The position numbers were made by a program, and so were the translations under genes. Shown here piece after piece: positions 47,182 to 56,180 of a stretch of 64,000 bases of DNA. The stretch covers positions 33,403,257 through 33,467,256 of the forward strand of contig NC_083607.1 in assembly GCF_029168945.1 (NCBI RefSeq). The letters run 5' to 3'. Position 1 is the stretch's first letter. Every line of letters begins with the position of its first letter. The notes under the pieces were generated by a model that searched no databases, was not told where the DNA came from, and was given only the letters and a program-made list of their open reading frames with translations. Origin of the DNA: Cannabis sativa (taxonomy: Eukaryota; Streptophyta; Magnoliopsida; Rosales; Cannabaceae).

Positions 47182-47509
47182 GTCTATACGGGACTTCCGA
47201 AGTTGCGTGTAGACTTCATCCGAGCTGCCTTTGCATTTGAGTAGGTGACACGTGTTAGGTGCGTCTATTCATGATTCGATGTGAGGCTGACCAGGCGTTT
47301 CTTCAGTTTTCAGCTAATTAATGCTCTGACTTAATTAGTTCCTCGAAACCCAGTTTTTCTCATCATGTTTTGACGGATACACTTGATTAAATTTGATTTC
47401 CCAATATTTGCTTTTTGGAGGGAATCAAAGTGTCTAAAGGAATTTTGAAATTATTACCTTTTTCACCACATTTCCTATAAATAAGGCTAAGTCTTCCTCT
47501 TAACTTTAC
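47182..47509 (+). promoter_or_regulatory. Promoter region of the antisense gene of element E, TATA box at 47476
   Basis: No coding potential. TATAAATA at 47476-47483 is about 35-40 bp before a pyrimidine-rich start region, and about 160 bp before a splice donor. TGACACGTGTTA (47249-47260) contains a CACGTG G-box. The left border is the LTR end at 47181, so part of the promoter may be lost. Confidence 0.5.
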
Positions 47510-50500
47510 TTTTACCGATTTCTCCGCTAAAGAAACTCAGAGCAAAAAAGATTTTTACTTCAAGTCTGTCGTGAGATTCCCACCAAAAGCATCCGAGCAG
47601 CTTCTTCTGCACTGAACTTAGGCGTCAAATAGCGAGTAAGTTTTTTTTTGAATCTCTTTCTCTTTTTACTTTGCATGTTTAATTTCAGGGTTTCATACAT
47701 GCGTTCTCAACTTGTTGTAGAAGATAGATAGAAAATCTAGGCTTAAAACTTTGTGATTTTCTCTGTAATAGTCTGTACAATTTCACAGTTTACGGCATTT
47801 GCATTTAATCACACATTGTTCGTCTTTCACCTTGCTCATTTGAAGTTTCGTGAAATTTTAACCCTAAACCCAAAAATTTCAAACTTCTGGGTTTTGACTT
47901 GTTTTTGTACATTTTAATCACTTTAATCTAATGAGTACTCCAGGTTGACATATTTGCCTGTTTATTGTTCGATATCCCAGCCAAACATTCATCTCGTGTG
48001 TTGTCTTTTTAGATGAACCCTGGTGAGTTTTGGGGAAGCGAACACCTGATTGACCGGATCGACTAGGGTACGGCCACTTCATTTGGGAATTGAAGAAAGG
48101 TTGGAGGTGTTATCTCCTGTCCAACTAGACATATATTGTCTGGCCAGGTGTTGCTGACACTCTTCCTGTTGGCCGTCCAAGTTCGGCTAACTTCGACATC
48201 CCAATTGATATTCTTGCTGTTACGGTTGCCCGACAATCTCACCAGTGTCCGTCCAGAAGGAGGATGATGGCCCGAACAAAGCAAACAATGCGGAAGGTCA
48301 ACGCATCTAATCCTCATGTTACCCAACTCGCCGCATTACCAAGTGTCGAACAAGATCTGCCCGTCATGGAGGAGGGAGATCACGAGGGGGACATTGAGGT
48401 CCAAGAAATTGAGGAGCAGGACGGCATGCGCCCTAGCAGCCCTTCCAAAGCCAAGGAGGAAGAATTGGCTGAACTTCCAAACTTTTGAGGGTATAATGAG
48501 GCCGGGGAGCCAGTGTGTGTGGAGGATGAAGTCTTGGTTGAAGGGGAAGACTATGTCACTGAGGAGCTCACTAATGCAGTTCCTCACAGGAGGCAAGGTG
48601 CCTTAGGTGCCAGATGGGTGAGTCCTCCGTCCAAGATTAGCGAGGGACGCATGAGGGCCTTTGACAAGGTTGGATATCTGGGCGGACTTGAGTGTTATGT
48701 CCCTTCTCCAAATCATCGAGCCACGAACCCGCAAAGAGGGATGTGTGCTTGGTCGGTTGCCCATATTAAGCAAGGGGCAATGTTGCCCTTGCACTCGTAC
48801 TTCAAGAAGGTGGCAGATTATTTTTGCCTTTGTCTAACCTAGTTTACTCCCAGGGGCATTAACTATTTGTCTGTCCTATTTATCGTTTGCGCCATTCAGA
48901 AATGGGGTGTGCCGTCTCCGCATGAGGTCAGTTGGTTCTTTGACCTGAAGTCTGGTCCCAAGCAAAGCAGGTCGGGGTACTTCTACTGCTCTTAGCCAGA
49001 TTTCAAGTGGTTGACAAGCACTGTGGACAAGATCGTTGGCAAGCTCGGGGGTTTTGTTGACGAGTATTATTTCGTGGAAGGTATGGACACCACTTATACT
49101 CGGTTTCAACAGATCCCAATATATTATCGTCCACCCTTTACACTAGCTCTTAGGGATAAAGATCAGAGGATTGTCCAACTGCCGAATGTTGCTCAAAATA
49201 TCACTCTGTTGACCTCGGAGGCCAACTTTGTGGAGTACGGGCTTTATCCAGCAGATTTTATACCTCAACCTGTGAAGGGGAGGAAGAAAAAGTCCACTGC
49301 TTGCTGGGCTGAGGGAGCCGAGCAAGAAGAGGAGCTCATTCAACTGATGCCTGAGACTTAGTTAAAGGGTGATGCAGGAGCAAAGCAGTATGCTCAGGAA
49401 TATTCTGAGCAAGAGAAGGAGCTTATTCAACTTAAGCATGAGGCTAAGTTGAAGGGAGGAGCTGGAGCCAAACAATATCCTCAAGAATATTTTGAGCAGG
49501 AGGATGAGGCCCAGGAATATTCAGAGCAAGAGAGGTTGTTCAAAAGGAAGAAAACCCTCCCGACCGGGCAAAGGCCCATCGAGCATACAATCCAGATCAA
49601 AGAGCTTGGTCTACCTGCTCAGCCATCCACCCCTGTAGAAGGAAAGGGGAAAGTCATCCTGGAGGAGCAAGAAGATTCGTCAGATGACGATGCCCCATCC
49701 GTGCTTGTTCGGGCAAATGCTCCTGCCAGCGTGCAGCTCGGATCCACTCTTCGCCTGTTTAAGCTTATCCAAATTACCTCCTCGGGAATCTTTGGACTTA
49801 GTGACTTTTGAGGCAGGAGGGTCCACGACAGTTTGTTCTTCAAGGAGGTCAATGACCACTTCAACTGGTGCCTTCTCTCTGGACAGGGTCTCACCGCCTT
49901 TGGACTTCTTGGCCGGAGGGGACAAGGTCGAGCTTCCCCCACTCTCTTCTTAGGCGCCTCAATCATTTTCTGAGACATTTCTACACGAAATATAAATAGA
50001 ATAGTCAGAAAAAAGCATAAGAAATATGAAGGCATGATAATCAAGAAAGTTAAATGCAAGATGGAGTAGGTCTGAACAGGCTAAGGCCCCTGCCACACCT
50101 CTAGTACTGCACTAGGAGACCAAAAGAGGGAGAGATATGCTCACTCACTATGTGAGTTAGTCGGTCTCTGACGTGAACGAGCAGCTAGCTTGGGCGGACA
50201 ATGACCTATCTCTCGAGTTGGTTATGGGAGGAGTCCTGAAAGAGCTTTCGAGGGTAAGTCTTTCTTGACATTTTCCTTTTGTTCTTCTTTAACTACTTTT
50301 GATTTTAATGTCTTTTTTTCTGCATAGAGTGGTTTGAAGATGGCCTATGCATATTCCCGAGCTAAGTCAGTTGCTGCTAAGAACCTTGCCATTTCCAACA
50401 CAATGCGAACAGAAGTGGACTTGGCCAAGAAGGACGCCGAGGAAGCCCGGGTTCATCTTGGGGTTGCGCAGATAGAGCTAGGAGAAGTCAATAAGAAGAT

Positions 50501-51028
50501 CCTTGCCGTTGAGACCAAAGTGGCAGAACTGACCAAGGATCTGCAGGACATGCCATCCATCGAACAACTCGAGGCTGATATTGCTTCTTTATCTCGGGAA
50601 GTGACCAGTCTCCGAGACGAAAGAGAAGGCCTCTGGACTCTTCTTCGTAGGTTGGAGGATTAAAAGAAAGCTAAGGAGGAGGAGCTTGGGGCCGAGGTTG
50701 AGAAAGGGAAGTTAGAGGTTGAGAAACTGATGTCCAAAGTGGCGAGGCTCGGGGGAAAAGTGAATGCCCTAGAGACAGCTGGTCTCGAGATTTTTTTATG
50801 ACTTTTGGAAGGCCAATCCCAAGGCAAACTTTGATTATCTCGGTGATTCCAAAGACATTTTTCTCAACTATCGTGCTGCTCAAGCGGCCTACGGGGAATC
50901 CGAGGCGACCACTTCCACCTCTCCTACTGATCAAAGTGTTGAAGTGCCTTCGTCTCAGACTAATGATCCTCCTGCTCTTTCTAACCTCGTTGACCCATAC
51001 AAGGAGCCTGGAACTCCTGTTGTTTAAG
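47510..51028 (+). pseudogene. Extra gene of Tat-type element E, opposite to its pol: gypsy-type transposon (Transposase_28-like) protein
   Basis: Intron 47636-48012 (GTAAGT, TTTTTAG) puts an ATG at the first base of exon 2 (48013), but that frame stops at 48064. A second frame starts at ATG 48264/48267 with MARTKQTMRK and can be followed to 49811 with stops only at 48486, 48840, about 48993 and 49359. It has an acidic stretch, then a domain like the plant 'putative gypsy type transposon' family (LHSYFKKVADYFCL, then WGVPSPHEVSWFF). Two copies of a 28-residue GAKQY-QEY-EQE repeat follow (49362-49529). Intron 50254-50327 (GTAAGT, TGCATAG) leads into a coiled coil (50328-50770) and a C-terminus ending near 51028. 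Segment 49690-50060 looks inverted. Tat elements such as Grande are known to carry antisense extra genes. Its function is unknown and this copy is dead. Confidence 0.72.
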
Positions 51029-51734
51029 TACTTCCTTTTACTATCTTTTTTTTAATTTGTCCGGCCATAAGGCCTTTTTTTAAGACAAGGTGACCGGCCA
51101 AGCAGTCTTTAAACTTGGAATATATTTTTCATATTTTCGAACAACTAGCTGACCGGGCAGCCTTTAATCCCAGGTTTGAATGCTTTTTCTATCCTTAATG
51201 AATTTCATCCTCTATTTATAATCATCGTGCAATTGTGTTTGTTTTGTTTTTTTTTTACCAAATGCTTTCTACAGGTATAGGTGCCCCCCAAGTGACCGAG
51301 CAGACTTATGACTCTTGGTTATTTTTTTTTTTATTTTTTACAAGTATGTTTTTTTGTCTGTCCGGGGTTTTGGGTTCGACCAAACCATTTGTACGCATTG
51401 TATGGTAAATTAATAACATGCTTATGAACTCGACTCAATTTGAATTTCAATAAACATCTTTATTCATTTATTGGTCAGAAATGTGTCTGTTACTATAGTA
51501 ACTTACATCAAAGCAATTATGCTTATCAGATCTGATCTTTAGCTTAACATGAACAAAACAAATTATAGAAAATAAAAATCGTACTTTCAATGGTGGTCAT
51601 CCGACCTGAGTACTTGAAATTTTTTTTTAAACCTTTGGGAGTGGTCCACCCAGAAGGCCATTCACTTAAGAGCAAATCTTCTTTTATTTCATACTTGATA
51701 TGGTCATCCGACCAGGTACTTCTATTGGTAGTAT
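51029..51734. other. Spacer between the convergent genes of element E
   Basis: No gene. It has T runs and repeated GACCGG-type words: CCGGCCATAAGGCC near 51061, GACCGGCCAAGCAG near 51091, GACCGGGCAGCC near 51152. It probably contains the 3' ends of both transcripts, but no terminator can be pinned down. Confidence 0.45.
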
Positions 51735-53905
51735 TTTCTTAAATGTTCCCTGTTCCAATACCTTGGTACAAGAACGAGTTGCATTTTTTTCATCATACTT
51801 GCCCAACTAGTATGCCCCTGATTCTAGAACTTCGACCACTTGATATGGTCCTTCCCAGTTTGGTCCGACCACACCTATCGTACTGTATTTGGTGTTCAAA
51901 AATACTCTTCTTACGACCAAGCTACTTTCCGTGCTTTCACTTGTTTGTTAAAATATCGAGCTACTTTTTGCTGATGGGCTATTAGTTTTAAGTTTGCTGC
52001 GGGTCGCTTTTCTTCAATTTCATCAAGTAATTCTGCAAGGAGTACATGATTGGCCTCTTGGCTATATGTTAATCTTCTGTGGGATGGTGGTTTGAGTTCT
52101 ACCGGCAGCATAGATTCAAATCCATATGCAATGCCAATGGAGTCTCTCTGCTTGTTGTTTTCTCAGTTGTGCGGTACGACCATAGAACTTCAGGAAGTTC
52201 CTCCGGCCAATTTCCTTTAGCGTCCTCAAGTCTCTTCTCTAGTGTGTCCTTCAATGTCTTGTTGACAGCTTCAACTTGGCCATTTTCTTGGGGATGCGCC
52301 ACTGCGGAGAAACTTTTGATGATCCCATGGTTCGCACAGAAATCAGTGAAGGATTGACTGTTAAATTGTTTGCCATTATCTGAGACTATCTTTTACGGTA
52401 ATCTTAACCGACAAATTATGTTCTTCACAATGATGTCTTGCACTTTTTTGGAAATGATGGTTGCCAATGGCTCATCCTCCGTCCACTTGGTAAAATAATC
52501 AATTGCAACCACTGCGTATTACACTCCGCCTTTGCCTTTGGCGAACTGTCAAATCAGGTAGATTCGCCAAATGGGGAAAGGCCAAGGACTTTGCATCTGA
52601 GTTAGTTTGTTGGGCGGTGCTCGAGGTATCTTTGAAAATCTCTGGCATTTATCACATTTTTTAACATAGGCCTTGGAATCTTTAATCATTGTCGGCAACA
52701 AATAACCTTGGCTTAGAATTTTCTTAGATAAACTCTGCCATGCAGCTTAGTTACCATGAAATCCATCATGTAATTCTGACAAAAGTCGTACAACTTCTTC
52801 TTGTGTGACACACCTAAGTAATGGCATGGAGAATCCTCTTCTGTACATGACTCCCTCTACTATGATGTACCGCACAACCTTTCTCCTTATTTTTCGAGCT
52901 TCATTTCTATTGTTTGGGAGTTCTCCAGTATTGAGGTAGGCTGCTATTGGTGCCATCTAGTTCGGGGATGTATCAATCATTTCAACCTCTTCCGTGCCGG
53001 TGATACTAGGTTTTTTCGAGAAACTGATTAGGAATCAGATTTTCTCTATCATTTACATTACTGCTCGCACGTCGAGCTAATGCATCAGCAGTCGTGTTTT
53101 CATCCCTTGGAATTTGCCTGAGAGCATAGCTTCTGAACTGTGCGAGTAGATCGTGTATTTTGCTTAGATACGCTATCATCTTTTCTCCTCGAGCCTCGTA
53201 TTCTCCAAAAACATGATTTACCACTAGCTGTGAATCGCTGCAGATCTCAATGTGTTTGGCCTTCATATCTCGGGCTAGTTTTAGGCTGGCATCATAGCTT
53301 CATATTTGGCCTCATTATTGGATACCATAAATCCAAATTTGACTATAGCGTGCAGGTGTTGTCCCCTAGACATGACAAGGGCGATCCCTGCACCGGATAG
53401 TTGATCTGTAGCCGACCTGTCCGCATGTAGCTTCCAAGTCAGCTTGTCTTTCTGTGCTACTCAGCTGAGGTATTTGTATTGGCTCTGTGATGTTTTCTGA
53501 AACGCTTTCTTCTTTACCCGTGCATTCAACTACAAAATCTGCTAAGGCCTGACCCTTAATCACTGTTCGTGATTGAAAGATAATCTCATATGGCCCAACT
53601 CCACTGCCCACTTGAGCATGCTTCGTGACAGCCAGGTATATCCCAAGTTCTTCTCCGTCCAGAGGTTTTGAGAGCACAGAAGATTTTGCGAGTTGCATTT
53701 TTAGCTCGTGAAAAGACTTTTCACATTCCTCTATCCACTCAAATTTCTTATTTCCTCGCAGAATGTTGAAGAACGGAACGCACTTGTCTGTTGATTTTGA
53801 AACAAATCTATTGAGTGCGGTAATCCGACCAGTCAAACTTTGAACTTCCTTTATTCTTGTTGGCGATTTCATATCTAGGAGGGCTTGAATCTTCTCCGCA
53901 TATGC
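51735..53905 (-). pseudogene. Tat-type gypsy pol of element E (RT end, RNase H, integrase)
   Basis: Minus strand, in normal order. RT C-terminus is at 53905-53540 (SLTGRITALNRFVSKS, ILRGNKKFEW), RNase H at 53600-53006 (ICSDSQLVVNHVFGEY, DENTTADALARRA), integrase zinc-finger region at 52956-52747, and integrase core and tail at 52550-51735 (HPQENGQVEAVNKTLKD, VLWSYRTTEKTT, then VVGPNWEGPYQVVEV). Stops and frameshifts are frequent. The RT active site is missing, since the upstream part was replaced by an integrase fragment at 53915. The motif style (HPQENGQVEAVNK; RRLTYSQEANHVLL) is that of the Tat lineage. No LTR of E can be identified. Confidence 0.85.
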
Positions 53906-53914
53906 TTCAATTCC

Positions 53915-54360
53915 TCAGGCATTGATGATGAATTTCCATGCTTGCACTTGTTTGTTAAAATACTGAGCTACTTTTTGCTGATGGGCTATCAGTTTTAAGT
54001 TTGTTGCGGTTCGCTTTTTTTCATGTTCATCAAGTGATTTTGCAAGGAGTACATGATTGGCCTCTTGGCTATATGTTAATCTTCTGTGGGATGGTGGTTC
54101 GAGTTCTCCGGGCAGCATAGCTTCATATCCATATGCCATGGCAAATGGAGTCTGCCTGATTGTTGTTTTCTCAGTTGTGTGGTACGACCATAGAACTTCA
54201 GGAAGTTCCTCTGGCCAATTTCCTATGGCGTCCTCAAGTCTCTTCTTTAGGGTGTCCTTCAATGTCTTGTTGACTGCTTCAACTTGACCATTTTCTTGGG
54301 GATGCGGCAATGCAGAGAAACTTTTGATGATCCCATCATTTGCACAGAAATCAGTGTTGA
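53915..54360 (-). pseudogene. Second copy of the E integrase C-terminal segment, misplaced upstream of RT
   Basis: Repeats 51911-52370 with substitutions: NDGIIKSFSALPHPQENGQ, ELPEVLWSYHTTEKTT, RRLTYSQEANHVLLAKSLDE, VAQYFNKQVQAW. This copy is open over a longer span than the one in place. It ends within the RT sequence (FIINA, stop, GIEAYAEKIQ) at about 53905, so two pol pieces were joined out of order. It is unequal or illegitimate recombination between two related elements, or an assembly join. Confidence 0.85.
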
Positions 54361-54530
54361 AATTGCTAAGGGTCGGCATGCTGTTTGGACTGTCCACTGC
54401 TCGATTAAGAAGGGTTCGTCCGTGCGAATATATGTGGTGTTCTGTTCGGCATGTCTCTTGCGAACAGATATGCGAAGTTGATTCCACGTGTCACCGTTGT
54501 GTGATGCAACGTTAGAGTGAAAAAATTCGG
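54361..54530. other. Unassigned junction between E and F
   Basis: No match to integrase or to the D leader. TGACACGTGGAATC on the minus strand recalls the TGACACGTG near 47249, so this may be a piece of the LTR of E. Weak. Confidence 0.3.
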
Positions 54531-56180
54531 ATAACAGTATGATTTAAGAAAAGCCTGTTAGGAGGCATGTTAGTAGCGTGATAGTTGAATAGGTGTATGT
54601 TTTAAATTTCCAAAATAAGTAGCAATTAGTAAGTATACTTGATCACGATCTAACTAGACTAGCTCTTGGTTACGTAGGCTGTTCTAATAGTATGGACGCC
54701 AGGCAAAACACCAGGAGTCAGGGTAACTCAAGCGGATCCAAAAGTAGTCAGGGAGTTCAAATTCCCCCAAATGTTCGTGGCCGAGGTAGAGGTCCTAGAG
54801 GTAGGGCATGCAGCCGGGGTGATGTTAACCCGCCACAGGCTACCTAAGATTGGGAAACTAGGTTTGCAAAAATGCAAGCCAAAATTAATAAGCAAGATGA
54901 AGAGATTGGACGCCTGAGACAACAGGATGCTTTTACAATCCCACCTCCAAAAATGCAGGTAACTCTTGCCCCTACTGTGCAGGCAGGACCAGTCACTGCT
55001 ATGAATGTAATGGAACCACTGTATGAAAGGTTCCGCAAGCAGGCACCTCCAGTTTTTCTGGGAGGTCCCGACGTCATGAAGTCGAACAGTGGCTAACGGT
55101 TATCACTAGAATTCTAAACTTTATGGGCATCACCGGCAATGACAGAGTGGCCTGTGCCACATTTCAGTTTCATGAAGACGCTCTAGTATGGTGGGACATG
55201 GTGTCCCTGATCCAAGATGTTACTACGATGTCCTGGGATAAGTTCCAGGAACTGTTCAATGCAATGTACTATAATGAAGCAGTCAAAAGTACAAAAAGAA
55301 AAGAATTTACTCAGCAGACTCAGAAAGAAAATATGAGTGTTACTGAATACACAACTCAGTTTGATCGCTTGGCAAGATTTGCTTCAGGAATCATGCCAAC
55401 AAATTTTAGTAAGAAAGAGAAATACCTGGATGGGTTAAATTCGAAGATAAGAGATGACCTAATGATCACTACTGATGACAATACCACCTATGTTGATATG
55501 GTGGGTAAGGCACTGCAAACTGAGGGCGCAGTGGAGTGGACCCAAGAGTCTTAAGGGACTCAGGTTGTTGGTGGGGCTCCTACTCCTCCTACCTCAAGCT
55601 TTAGTAGGAGAGGTAGTGGCTCGACCATTGACCAGAAAAGAAAGGCGCCTACTACATCTAGTGGCTCAAGATAGAACAAGAGGTCTGAGGGAACCAGGGT
55701 CAAGGAAATTGTCAGAGTAGCTGTGAAACTCGATACAATTACCCGAAATGCCCCTGTTGTAAGAAGCATCATATGGGTTAGTATAGAGGGTAAGGGTGCT
55801 TCCAGTGTGGTATGCTAGGACACTATAAAAGGGATTGCCCCCAACTTAAGAAAGAAGAGCAGAAGATTGCTACAAAACTTGCTCCAGCAAGGGTGTTCGA
55901 GTCAACTAAGACATATGCAGAAGCTAGCACCTCAGTTGTAACAGGTCAGCTCTTGGTCAAACAACTCTTACTTCTCTTTGTTATTTGATTATGGGGCCAG
56001 TCCTTCTTATGTGGCAGCAAGAATTAGTAGTAAGTTGGGTAGACCGCAAGATACTTATGAAACAGGGTTTGGAACCCTACTGCCTGACGGAGAATTAGTC
56101 ATCTCCAAAAGGTGGATTAGGTCTATGCCGATTAGAATTGAGGATAGGGAGTTGAGTGCTAACTTAATAGAAATGGGTTT
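54531..56180 (+). mobile_element. Tekay-type gypsy element F, 5' part without LTR
   Basis: From about 54531 it follows the leader of D, then gag and protease on the plus strand. Its 5' LTR and primer site are missing, lost at the junction with E. It is interrupted at 56180 by G; GGTTT (56176-56180) is the expected duplication, whose second copy lies beyond the window. Confidence 0.8.
54692..56180 (+). pseudogene. Gag and protease of element F
   Basis: ATG at 54692 (MDARQNTRSQG). Stop TAA at 54844; one base lost near 55083; then an open gag core 55123-55551 (FQELFNAMYYNEAVKSTKRK, MSVTEYTTQFDRLARFASG), very close to D. Further stops lie at 55552 and about 55677. A CCHC knuckle CFQCGMLGHYKRDC is near 55800. 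In the protease start (55978 on) the active site reads DYGAS, where D has DSGAT, so a catalytic-loop residue is lost. The copy is cut by G at 56180. Confidence 0.85.

Noticed and set aside
48069..48326. Minus-strand 87-codon frame over the H3-like start
   Set aside because: Shadow frame. The plus strand has the long domain-bearing frame and the introns.
50671..50934. Minus-strand frame of 87 codons
   Set aside because: Opposite of the coiled-coil C-terminal exon; no domain and Pro-rich, as expected for an antisense shadow.
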